DNA of 64,000 nucleotides from the NCBI RefSeq assembly GCF_000281045.1, contig NW_008246085.1, positions 507,225 to 571,224 on the forward strand, given 5' to 3'. The DNA is from Saprolegnia diclina VS20. Taxonomy: Eukaryota > Oomycota > Saprolegniomycetes > Saprolegniales > Saprolegniaceae. This document shows, piece after piece, positions 32,404 to 42,144 of the stretch. Positions within the stretch are counted from its first letter, which is position 1. Every line of letters starts with the position of its first letter. The notes beneath the pieces are model-generated. The model had not been told where the DNA came from and ran no database searches. It saw nothing but the letters and a program-made list of their open reading frames with translations. A program made the translations under genes and the position numbers.

Positions 32404-32696
32404 GCGACTCTTCCGTCGCCTGTACCACTAGCCCCAACTTTCGTAGATAAGATAGGACCTTAGATTATAATATTTTATTGCAGCGCGCACGCTGCCCTCG
32501 AGGACCGCATCATTGCGGCCCTCGAGACGCGTCGCGCAGCTGCTTCTTCTTCATTCCCTTGTCTACGTTGCGCCTCGAACGATAGCATCGGACTTGCCGA
32601 CGAGGTCTTGACCCCATCCTCGATGACGTACTCATGCGACGGTGCCGAGGTCGGACAGCAATAATCACTCGAGCAACATTGATTACGGTTCCTAGA

Positions 32697-33604
32697 CTAC
32701 TTGCGGCGCCAAAAGGTACCGTCCGAGACGCCCCACTGGAACTTGCGGTCGTGCTCGCGGATCAAGAACGGGTATTGCGTGCGCTCCACGAGCTCAAACG
32801 ACGTGCTCAGGATGCGCTCGAGCTCGACGAACGAGTCGCCTGCCTCTGGCGTCGCGCCGATCCAGTGCTCCTTGGCGGTGTATTCTTCGAGCCACGAGTA
32901 CGGGCTCACGAGCGCGAGGATGCCGTCCTTCTTGACGAGCGACGGGAGGCGGTCGAGAAAGAGCCGCGGGCGGGGCACGCGGCAGAGCAGATTGGACGCA
33001 AAGACGCAGTCGAAAGTGCCGAGATGCTCGCCCAGGTCGCACGCGTCGCCTTGCTCAAAATGGACCTTGGTCCGGTCGATGCCCGCCGGCACGGCGGCGG
33101 TGCGCATCGCCGTAATGTCGCCTTGGATGTGAGCCTCGTACGTCGTCGACCCATGCGTCTTCATCTGGTTGGCCACGTCGATGAAATGATGCGAAAAGTC
33201 AATGCCGATGACCTAGGCATTCCAGAGATGATGATGTCACTGATCATTGGGCACAAGCAATGTACCTCGTCAAAGGTGCGGCTGAGCTCAAACGAGGACC
33301 GCCCGACGGAGCAGCCGACTTCCAGCGCACGATGGCGCATCTCGGGGCGTGTGAGTGGAACCGTGTCAGCGACGGTGCGATGAAGGAAGGCCAGCGCGTC
33401 TTTGGGAGCGAACGGGTACGGGACAACTTCTTCGGGCTTGCCTGAGCGCATGTCAGAGACAAGGTCAGATCTTGGTCTTACTCTACCATAGTGGAACTGG
33501 AGGTACTCCATGGCAGCGCGCTCCGACTCGTAGACCATCGAGCCGCTTGCGGTCGTGCTGCGGGTCGACGCGTGGCGCAGGCCAGAGGCAGCGGTCTTGA
33601 GCAT
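32697..33604 (-). CDS. 4-mercaptohistidine N-methyltransferase-like protein (OvoA C-terminal type)
   Basis: Three exons, complement(32697..33212, 33266..33441, 33487..33604); introns 53 and 45 nt; 269 aa. After a short, possibly mitochondrial N-terminus (RHASTRSTTASG), the protein follows the putative methyltransferase found at the C-terminus of OvoA, the ovothiol synthase: VYESERAAMEYLQFHYG, ALEVGCSVGRSSFELSR (SAM binding), VIGIDFSHHFI, VHFEQGDACDLGEHLGTFD, ASNLLCRVPRP, LVSPYSWLEEYT and FLIREHDRKFQW. Ovothiol is a sulfur-containing histidine antioxidant. The N-terminal sulfoxide-synthase half of OvoA is not attached here and not nearby. A GATTGGCCAAAA element lies 58 nt before the start. Confidence 0.88.
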
Positions 33605-34241
33605 CCTGTGAAAAGCGAAAATGACGAAGATCCTGCGGTGGATCGAAAATCCCACTCGTTTGATTGGCCAAAATCCCGCCGAATTACACGCCGGCTGCAA
33701 AACCTTCATGCGAATTCGGCGGAACTCAGAGCGCGCGAGCGTCACTGCCTGTTGAAGCGACCATCCAAGCTCGCAGACTCGCCATAGCATCTCACAAGCG
33801 ACTTCACAGCGCTCATGCGTGCGGAGTGCGACTTTGGCAATGGCTGGCATCGGCGCTGCCGCGTCGAAACCGTAACATAGTACAGTGTTTCAAACAGTGT
33901 ATTACCCGCGCGATCCTGTTGTTAAATATGGCAAATGCCACTTGTAATCGGAGTAACGCAACGATCCGGAAACAATCCGGCGCAGTACGTCGGCGGTGCA
34001 TGCCGCATAGTCGCGCCAGGACGCTCGTCGCGGGTGCTTCATGGCGCACAACCCTGTGTTCGACCGCGTGCAGTCGGTCCGGTCGGCGCTCGCCTTTGAC
34101 CGCAAGCGCTATGCGCCTGTGCAACCGGCGTCCGCTGGCGTCTGCAGCCGCCAACGCGCCGTCGCGATCTATGCTGGGCGCGTTGCCCGCGAGGTGTGTC
34201 GGCGCGGCTGCCGGGCACTTGGCCGCGGCTTCTCGTGGAGC
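33605..34241. other. Divergent region, 637 nt, partly possible coding
   Basis: Contains GATTGGCCAAAA at 33662-33673. From 34041 the forward frame of the next gene is open and GC3-rich, so the SPRING1-like coding sequence may start there (67 extra codons). No conserved match supports that extension. Confidence 0.45.
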
Positions 34242-35089
34242 ATGGTCTGCCTTCATCACAGCTATACGCGCTGCTTCAGCCGCGTCAACCCGGTCCATGG
34301 TAGCAGCGACGAGACGGCCACGCGTCGCCGCGTCACGCCGCCCGTGGCCATCTTTTTGTGCCTCATCCTCTTCACCATCGTGCGCTTTGTTTTGTCCTTG
34401 CCGCAAATGTACTACGCGCGGACGCAGTATGCGCCTCGGGTGCACACGGACGAAGCCAGCATTCGGTCCAAGATCTTGTTGAACCACGCGCCGGGGCTTG
34501 ACGTCACCAAGGCCAAGTTGCGCTGGCAAGACTTTGAACCCGACGATACTTCCACTTTGTGCAAACACACCGCCGAGACGACAGCGTTCATTACCGACGC
34601 CCGCGGCGCCACGTGTAGCCGCGAGTCCTTGCTGCCCTCGGGGTGCTGCCCAGTGGCTGCGAGTACTGTTACCTTCAGCTGTACCTCTTGCAACGTCGCC
34701 GCACCCCACTGCTGCAGCGAGTACGAGCGCTGCGTATCGTGCTGCATGAGCCCCGACCATGTACGTTTCTTCTTTTTCGCATTAGCTCGGAGCAGCCGAC
34801 CAAATTGTAGCGTGAGATTCTGCGGCATTTCCTCCTGCACGCCAACCCCGCCCACCCCGTGTACGGCGCACCGCACCACCTGAGCGTCTTTGGCTTTTGC
34901 GCGTTTCGGTGCCGAACGTCGTCGGCCAGTGTGCAGCACCAAAATTCCTACCGCAGCACGAAGAAACACTGCTACGGGCTCCACCGACCTCGTAAGGAGC
35001 TCTCGGTCGTCAATAGCGATGGCACCGCCAACAAGTCGGCCGCGTTCGATGCCAGCCTACCGTGCGTCTCGATGGATATTGGAGCTTAG
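34242..35089 (+). CDS. SPRING1 (C12orf49)-like Golgi membrane protein
   Basis: Two exons, join(34242..34760, 34811..35089); 50-nt intron; 265 aa from the Met used here, or 332 aa if translation begins at 34041. A single transmembrane helix (about 37-55, AIFLCLILFTIVRFVL) is followed by the Cys-rich luminal domain: CKHTAETTAFITDARGATC, GCCPVA, FSCTSC, HCCSEYERCVSCCMSP, and after the intron AFRCRTSSASVQHQNSY and KHCYG. This matches the SPRING1 family closely, including the paired CC motifs and CRTSS.SVQH. In animals SPRING1 licenses the site-1 protease that processes SREBP. Its role in an oomycete is unknown. Confidence 0.88.
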
Positions 35090-35347
35090 CGCACTAACCA
35101 TCTACGTAGAATACCCACAAGTCCGCTCGAGTGGGACCCGTTCTACGCTCCGCCCGCGGCCTAGCTTGTTTCGCCCAATAAGCTACTGTCCTCTAAGTTT
35201 ATTCACAAAAGCTTTGCAAAGAACAGTCGCGGCTTTATATAGTCAGGGCGGTGAGCTATCAATAGGCCGCTTTCGCGTCAGTTGGAATAACGAAGGGGGC
35301 GCGTCGCAGCGGTAACGCGTTCTTCGTACAGCGCGATTCCGTCCTCG

Positions 35348-36308
35348 ATGAATATAACCGCGCGCTCGGGGCCATCGCTCATGATTCCGCTCGCAGCTGA
35401 AGCCCCCGTGAACCTCGCGACGGCCAAGACCCTCTCGAAAGGGGCCGTCAGTGCCAGCAACCCCGGCGCCGACGAAGATGCGGGTACACTGTCAACTCTT
35501 CTCAGTGGAATCTCACGAGCCATCGCGCAGAGTTTTGGAAGAACACGTTCAGAGACCGTGTGCCCCAGCACGCGGCGGTGACAGCCAATTGGCGCGAGCC
35601 GTCGCCGTCCGAGTTTCGCGTCCGCAGTAAAAAGTACCTCACCGACAGTGTCAAGGAGGCCGTGGATCACCCCAGTACGTCCTCTATCCTCATTCGTATC
35701 GTTGTTTGACGAGCGATGCGGTAGAGTGCGACTTGGTCTGGGTCGACGTGTTCCAGGGGAAGAAAGAAGCGTTCTTGCATGCTGCTGCGCGCCGCGACGG
35801 CGTCGTCGCCCACTTCCACACGCTGTACCCAGCGAACGAGCTCTTCGTCCTCAACATTATCCTGCCCGGCAAGCCCGAGGTGACGTACGTCAACTACTTT
35901 GCACTGCGGACGCCGGTGGCCGGGACGGAGGACTCGGCGTTCGGCCGGCTTTGGCGGGCGTTCCTTGACGGCTCGGACGAGTTCCGCAACGCTCGCCTCA
36001 AGCTCATTCCGCGCATCGTGCACGGGCCGTGGATGGTACGCAAGGCCGTGGGCTCCAAACCCTTTATATTGGCGAAAGCGCTGCCGATCCAGTGGTTCCG
36101 CGGCAAGCACTACCTCGAGGCCGTCGTCGATGTGAGTTCGGACGCTGTCGCGCGCAAGGTCACGTCCATGTGCCGCATGTGCGTCTCGTCGCTCACCGTC
36201 GACATTGGGCTCGTGCTCGAGGGGCAAAAGGAGGACGAGCTCCCAGAGGCGATGCTGGGCTGCGTCCAGTACGACCGACTGGACATGGCCAACGCGACGC
36301 CGATCTAA
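35348..36308 (+). CDS. EDR2 C-terminal domain (DUF1336) protein
   Basis: Three exons, join(35348..35483, 35531..35674, 35725..36308); introns 47 and 50 nt; 287 aa. The whole protein is essentially the EDR2-C domain: NWREPSPSEFRVRSKKYL, CDLVWVDVF, FVLNIILPG, NARLKLIPRIVHGPWMVRKAVGSKP, HYLEAVVDVSSDAVARKV and DELPEAMLGCVQYDRLD. In plants the domain follows PH and START domains in EDR2, a lipid-linked regulator of cell death; in protists it is often stand-alone. No PH or START domain is encoded upstream. The start at 35348 is the first ATG in frame; further upstream is unclear. Confidence 0.85.
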
Positions 36309-36863
36309 GCCCCCGCAAATTTATTGAACGTTCTTTACATTGCTCGTCATATTTACGTACGTGGCAGCACCACGGACCAGGAAAAACCTCGTATTCAAAA
36401 CACGTATCTATACGATGTGGGAGGTATTTGGTCCCAGAAAATATCGACAAGTCCACAGCCTAGAATCAAGGACTTCGACGAGACCAGCTGAGCTCGAGTT
36501 AAGCTGGTTGAGCCAACGCCGCAAGGACGCAGTGCTGGACTTGGGACGATGGCATCTGCGTGTTATTAGCCGCACTTAAGGTCGAACCATGAGGCAGCGC
36601 AGACGCCGAGCCGTTAGAGCCTCGACATATCCGTGCCAACTGCGCTACAATCGAATCAAGCCACGAGTTGTGTGCGATCAGGGGATTCATTGACAAGCAT
36701 CACCTCGAAGATGCTCTCTCGTCGTCGCGGCCTTCACCGAAGGCCCCTCTCGATATATATCGCAGTTGGCCGTAAAGTTGGTGCAAGGCCGGTGGGCTGA
36801 TAGATAAAATGATACTGAATTCAGGGACATCCATTGCGAACGTACAGAGAGAGTGGACGCTAC
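36309..36863. other. Intergenic region, 555 nt
   Basis: No coding sequence supported. On the minus strand at about 36585-36650 there are pol III A-box-like (TAGCGCAGTTGG) and B-box-like (GGTTCGACC) sequences, but no tRNA folds around them. Confidence 0.4.
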
Positions 36864-38531
36864 TTAGAGGTTCATTTGGAAGCGCTGGCCGGCGTTGTTG
36901 ACGTCGCACGAGAGGAGGTAGACGTTGCCGTTGGAGGCGTCGCTCGAGAGGCAAAGGCCGAGCTTGCGCGCGTGCATGATCTGGCCCGTCTTGTCGTTGT
37001 ACTGCCACTGCTGGTTGTCGTTGGTCGCGTCGCAGTTGTAGACGTGGACACCGCCGTAGTCCTTGAACTCCCACGCATCGAGGCAGCTGTTCTGGTTGGC
37101 CTTGTTCTTGATCGTCTGGAGCATCGGGTCGTAGTACCACAACTGCGTCTCGGGGATCGCGCCAGCCATCGGCGCCGAGCGCACGCTCAACGCGCCATAG
37201 TATTCGGTGAGCTCGAGGTCCGAGCCCGCGACGGCAATGCGAAGCTCCTGCGAACCCATGTCGACCTTCGTGAGACCCTTGTTGTCGTTCGAGCACGTGG
37301 CGAGCTTGAGGCTCTTGGTGAGGCAGAGGTTGCCGATCTGGGCACCGTTGCCGTTGAAGCTCCAGCGCTGGCTGGCCTTGGCAGCGTCGCAGCGCGCGAC
37401 CGACACAAACTGGCCCTTGCCGTTGCCTTGAAGGCACGCGTTCGTCGAGCGCGACTTGAGCCAGCCCGAGTCGGCCTGGTTATAGAACCAGATCTCATTG
37501 TCCAGGCGGTCCGTGAGGCCCTTGGCGGGCGCCGAGATCGAGAGCTTGCCAAAGCTTTCGCCCTGCTTGTAGCTGCCGGCCTTGAGCACGTTCGCGTCAC
37601 TGTGGAGGCGGACGGCCGTCGGCGCAGCACCCACCGTGAGCGACGCAATGAGCGGCTTCATCGTACGCGTGTTGTCAAAGAGGCCAAAGTGGCGCTCGAT
37701 CTCGGGGTCGCGGTTGCCGTCGAACGACGAAAAGTAGTAGTAGTTGACGTTCTGCTGCTCCGCGAACGAGATAAACTCCTTGGTGTAGAGCGCTTGGGCC
37801 TCCGGCGACGTCTCGGCGACGACACTCGCCGTGCCGCCCGTGGCCCACCCCGTCTCGGAGAGCACGACGGGCTTGCCGAGCGCACGCGCCGAGTTCCAAA
37901 TGCCTTGGAAGTCGTTGTACAGAGTGGGGACACCTTCGACCGCTGTCTTGTTCTGCCACATGGCAAACGCGTTGACCGAGACGACGTCCGTGTTGGCGTA
38001 GAGCTCCGGAAAGTACTTGTACGAGTCCATGATGTCGGTGATGACGACCGGGAAGAAGAGGTTCTTGCTGCGAAGGTAGGCCTTGACGTCCTTGTAGTGC
38101 TTGATGATGCGGTTGATCGGGCCCTTGTCGGCAAAGTCGTGCTGGCCCTGGATGTAGTAGCGGTAGATGGCCTCGGACGAGACCTGGATGCCAACGACGT
38201 TGTTGTTGTTGACCATGCCCTTCTCGACGAGGTTCTTGAGGCGCTGGAACTCGCCATCGAACGAGTCGATCTTGGCGTCGGCCTCGGACCAGATGCCGAG
38301 CCAGATCTTCATGTTGCGCCAGCCCGCGTGCCAGTAGAGGCGCGTCATGCAAGCTTCGTCCATCGAGTACATGCGGACGGTGTGCGTGATGTCCTTGAGC
38401 TTGTCGAGGTCGAGCGGCATGTTGGTATCGTCGGGGCACGATGCGTAGTTGAGCGCGTAGAGCTGGCGGTCAAGCGCCATCACGGACGTGGCTGCGGCCG
38501 CGAGCGACGCGAGGATGGAGGTAATGCGCAT
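36864..38531 (-). CDS. Secreted GH17 glucan endo-1,3-beta-glucosidase with ricin-type lectin domain
   Basis: Intronless, 555 aa. Signal peptide MRITSILASLAAAATSVMA. The GH17 barrel spans about residues 20-290 (ALNYASCPDD, THTVRMYSMDEAC, MKIWLGIW, NNNVVGIQVSSEAIYR, TDVVSVNAFAMW, VVLSETGWATGG with the nucleophile Glu, and YYFSSFDGN). The remaining 250 residues are beta-trefoil (ricin-B/CBM13) repeats with QRWSFNGNGAQIGNLCL and QQWQYNDKTGQIMHARKLGLCL. It should cleave beta-1,3-glucan, the main oomycete wall polymer, at the cell surface, with the lectin binding sugars. The start used gives a clean signal peptide; 27 codons upstream are not needed. Confidence 0.93.
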   Translation of the reverse strand: MRITSILASLAAAATSVMALDRQLYALNYASCPDDTNMPLDLDKLKDITHTVRMYSMDEACMTRLYWHAGWRNMKIWLGIWSEADAKIDSFDGEFQRLKNLVEKGMVNNNNVVGIQVSSEAIYRYYIQGQHDFADKGPINRIIKHYKDVKAYLRSKNLFFPVVITDIMDSYKYFPELYANTDVVSVNAFAMWQNKTAVEGVPTLYNDFQGIWNSARALGKPVVLSETGWATGGTASVVAETSPEAQALYTKEFISFAEQQNVNYYYFSSFDGNRDPEIERHFGLFDNTRTMKPLIASLTVGAAPTAVRLHSDANVLKAGSYKQGESFGKLSISAPAKGLTDRLDNEIWFYNQADSGWLKSRSTNACLQGNGKGQFVSVARCDAAKASQRWSFNGNGAQIGNLCLTKSLKLATCSNDNKGLTKVDMGSQELRIAVAGSDLELTEYYGALSVRSAPMAGAIPETQLWYYDPMLQTIKNKANQNSCLDAWEFKDYGGVHVYNCDATNDNQQWQYNDKTGQIMHARKLGLCLSSDASNGNVYLLSCDVNNAGQRFQMNL

Positions 38532-39428
38532 CTTGATCGCAATTGGGAAATGACAGCATTGCGCGGCAGAGCTGGGGCAGAGCCAAACGCGTGCTGCGAA
38601 AGCACCTGCCATGTGTCACATCGTTCGAACTCCGACTTTCTGTGGGTTTGTCCCAAACTGGCGCTGGGTTAAACCTACTCCATCGCGACGGCGACGTCGA
38701 CGCGCTGCGTTGCGCACACCGTCATCGGCGTGGGCAGGCGAGATGCAGTGCCACGTATAAGTGTACCGGTATAGTAAAGGCGGTTATCCCAGTGTCCTTG
38801 GTCTTGGCTCCATCTTGGCGCTGCCATTGTACCAGTGCCATTGTCCGCGCCGACGACGCGCGACGGGCAACGGCGGCGAGATTTTTGGATCCAATTACAC
38901 TGCAACCTTAGAGCAGACGACGTCAACACGAACGACGCCAACTGAGAATCACTGAAAATGACCGGGTACCGTCTCCGGCCCAGGAATCGGCCGCTCTGCC
39001 CTGGGCTGCCTAGCCAACCGAGCAGAGTCCACTGAGTTGTATCAACTTGCTGCCACTTCGTGTAGCAGTCGTACACTGCAGATGCGGAGATATCTACAGA
39101 TTTACTACGGTATATCTACTATCACACGCAGTGGTGCTGTGCCACCCGTATGATCCGTATGCAGGCATGCGTCACCGCTTTTGATGAACCTGGCTCGAAC
39201 CGACCTCCGTCCGATCTCACACCGCGCTGCGAGGAAGCTGCCATCCGCCTCCGCCGGTGGTGCCAGGGACGCAGCACGACCACTACAGTACTGTTACTAT
39301 CTACGAAAGTGTGTTGGCTCAGCTTCTTGCGTACAGACGCCGCTGCAGGAGCGGGGCAGCTTCAACAACAAACAAGCTGGTTGGTGCTACAAAAGTGTCG
39401 TTGGGACATACTCGGGTTTTACACCGCG
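38532..39428. other. Intergenic region, 897 nt
   Basis: Between the GH17 start and the TCF25 stop. Several short open frames show no coding character. Nothing recognisable. Confidence 0.45.
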
Positions 39429-41769
39429 CTACTGTTCGTCGGCGTCCTCGAAGAGCGGGTTGCGCGGGAGGCGGTCGCGCATCGGGACATGCTCTTGGAC
39501 GCGGTTCCACGGCAAGAACGTCTGGAGGAAGAGCAGGAGCGGGTTGGCGTCCGCCGGGAGGTTCCCGCCCACGCGCGCCTGCTCCTCTTGGAGCTGCTGC
39601 TGGAGCTGCGCCATGGCCATCGGGTTGTTCTGGAGCTCTTCCAGCAGCGCGGGGTCGAGCCCGTTCGGGTCCATTGCCATTTGCGGCGGCTGCAGCATCG
39701 GGTGGTCTGCTGGCAGCGTCGTCACGTCGTCCGAGTAGTCTACACGCGGCGTCGCATCCTTATGAACCAACGCATCCAGGGTCCTACCCGGCGTGATGGC
39801 ACGGTAGTACTTTTGGAGGGGCGAGCTTTGCGGCCAGTCGCGCTCAAAGGTCGCGCGGTTGTAGCTGCTGCTGGCGCGCGCCGCACTCGCGAGGAGGAAT
39901 GTCTGCACGTCCTGCACCTTCCAGAGCGAGTGGTGGCGCAGCACGTAGATGTCGAGCACGTGCGCGAGGCCGCCATTGTCGTCGAGGTGCGGGCTGTTGG
40001 CAAACACTGCGCTGCAGAGCACGTCCTGCCACGCCTCTATCGTTGGCCACTCAGATCTCATGGCATCTCCTCTCGAAAGAAGCGTACTGGACGTCGTCGA
40101 GATGCCGCACTTGTCGGTGAGCGGCTTGAGCACGCGCGGGTACTTGGCGAGGGCGATGGCGAGCGCGTCCGTCGCGTCCGCTTCGTTGCCGAGATGGTAC
40201 CTAGAGACGGCTTGTATCAACTTGATACATTTCGAGCAGGACGACGTACAGGGCGAGCGCGGCGGAGAACTGGAGGCCCGGGAGCGCATCAACAGTTGCC
40301 GAAGCCGGGTGCGTCGGCACGGCCGCCGACCCGTGGCGGACGACGACCTCGGTGTGGCTCGCATATAGGTCCAGCACAAACTGGCACTGACGCGCTGCGA
40401 GGGCGTAGTAGTCGAGGCAGAGCAGCACGTGCATCGGGTCGCCCTTCGGGTCCATGCTCCAGATGAGCTTGGCAATCTCAAAGGCACTGCGCACACAGCC
40501 GCGCCGACCGACCTACTTGATACATTGAGAGATTGGGTGGTACAAAACAAAGCGACTTGTTTCATGAGGAAGAAGAGCGCGCGAAAGTACGCAGCGTTGT
40601 CACCCGCGTGGATGTCCATGCGGGCCGTGCCGTTGGCGACGTCGTACTGCTCGCCCCACGCGAGCTCGAGAAAGTAGACGCACCTAGATGCAGCATTGAG
40701 ATTCAGATTCAGATTCGGCGAATATACTTTTTGATGCAGTCGGCCGAGTGGTCCATTTGACCGTGATGCTGAAAGACCTCGCTCATCTGAAGAAGCGCGT
40801 CGACGTGGTACGGGTGTTTGGCGAGGAAGTGGCCAATCGCGTTCGGGTCGTGCGTCGATTGCAGCACCTGGAACTGCTCTTGCATCTACAAAATCGTTTT
40901 TGAGATTGAGTTTGAGACGGCCAAGGAACACACCTTCTTGTACGTAAGCGACCAATCGACCTGGAAGTAGTCGCAGCCAAGGTCCCACGACGGACACGCC
41001 GGCTTGTCGACACGCGTCCAGCGGATGCCGCCGCCCACAAACGTAGGCGGGCGCGGCCACGAGTCGTCCGGCGTCACGAGCACGACCTTCTTGGTCGACC
41101 GGCGCGCTGCGTTCCTAGTCCACCCAATGTGAGAGGCGGAGAGTAGCATGAACGACGTACCGCGTGTTCTTGAGCGTCTCACGCGCGCCCTTGACCTATG
41201 CACAGCGTGTGTGAGGTTGAGTCGTCTTCGGTCGCGACGCTATACTCCAAAGAGCCGCTTCATTTCCTTGTCTGCGTTGAGCGCACCGACGTTGACGGCG
41301 AAGAGCTCGTTGCGGTGGCGGACTTGGCCTGGCGCAGGCTTACCCTCGTCGTCGTCTTGCAATTGCTGCGACGCCAGCGCATCGAGAAGGTCGTCGACGT
41401 CGTCGCTCTCGGTCGCTGCCTTGGCCCTAAGATGGCGCGCAACGACTGAGAGGCCACGCCACGATCGAGCGCGATGTACTTGTTCTTCTTCTTGTTCTTC
41501 TTGTTCTTGCTCTTGGTAGCAGGTGCGATCACGACCTTGGGCTGCACGACAACGGGCGGCGCAACAGGCTCATCCTCCGAATCGCTCTTGTCCGAGTCGT
41601 CGTCCGAGTCTTGGAGGAAGTGGAAGCCGGCCGAGGCCTTGGCCTGGGCGCCGCCATCCGACTCGGAGTCGCTCTCTTCGCGCTGGACGGCCTGGTGCAG
41701 CCGACGGGCTTGTCTTGCCGACCTAGTACAGCCTCGATGAGCCCCGCTCGGTTGCCTGCCAGCCTACAT
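39429..41769 (-). CDS. TCF25: TCF25/NULP1-like protein; start codon split by an intron
   Basis: Ten exon pieces, complement(39429..40036, 40088..40200, 40250..40512, 40557..40683, 40728..40885, 40934..41114, 41161..41195, 41246..41415, 41463..41722, 41768..41769); introns 44-51 nt; 638 aa. TCF25 (Rqc1 in yeast) belongs to the ribosome quality-control complex. The protein opens MSARQARRL, as TCF25 does, but the ATG is made only by splicing AT (41769-41768) to G (41722). Then come an acidic/Lys-rich region (KNKKNKKKNK), a conserved core with HPYHVDALLQMSEV, CVYFLELAWGEQYD, AAYFRALFFLMKQ, GCVRSAFEIAKLIWSMDP and LRHHSLWK, and a Gln/Met-rich end. The junction near 41415-41463 is the least certain; another in-frame pair is possible. 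Confidence 0.9.
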
Positions 41770-42144
41770 TTTGCGTTGTCGCCTGCTGCCAAGCTCATCC
41801 GGATACGATTGCCGGATACGGTTCGCTGAGTTTCACCCAATGGAATTCGTGCCGAATGCGATCTTGGTGCACTAAGTTTATCAGCTGCAACCAAGTACTT
41901 ATCTGTTCAAGCCGACGACGGCGCCTTCACCCCACCCGACTGTACATGGACCTGACACGAGAGCGTTGGCGTCAAGTGCAAACTCAAGTGCAAACTCAAG
42001 TGCAAGCTCGTCCATCCCAAGGATGACCAGATGCGATGTGGCCTTTCTGCAAAGACGTGGGTTGTTGCAACAATATCTGCGCTCGGATCGATGGCTGGGG
42101 GTGCTAAGCGCTGCCTCATTTCCCATTGCGCTAGAGAGAGCAAC
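41770..42144. promoter_or_regulatory. Divergent promoter of TCF25 and cytochrome P450, with a minisatellite
   Basis: 375 nt. CATCCGGATAC (41796-41806) and a second GCCGGATAC (41811-41819) lie 27-50 nt upstream of TCF25. A 12-bp unit (CAAGTGCAAACT) is repeated about three times at 41972-42009. Confidence 0.5.
41972..42009. repeat. Short 12-bp tandem repeat
   Basis: About 3.2 copies of CAAGTGCAAACT, the last slightly diverged, in the promoter between TCF25 and P450. Confidence 0.75.

Noticed and set aside
33813-34760. Minus-strand open frame of 315 codons opposite the SPRING1-like gene
   Set aside because: The forward strand has the conserved Cys pattern; the minus frame has none.
36585-36655. 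Possible tRNA gene on the minus strand (A-box and B-box-like sequences)
   Set aside because: The acceptor, D and T stems do not pair, so no cloverleaf forms. At most a decayed tRNA-like or chance match.
36834-38672. Long forward open frame (612 codons) opposite the GH17 gene
   Set aside because: It is the antisense shadow of a GC3-rich gene; the minus strand has a signal peptide and catalytic motifs.
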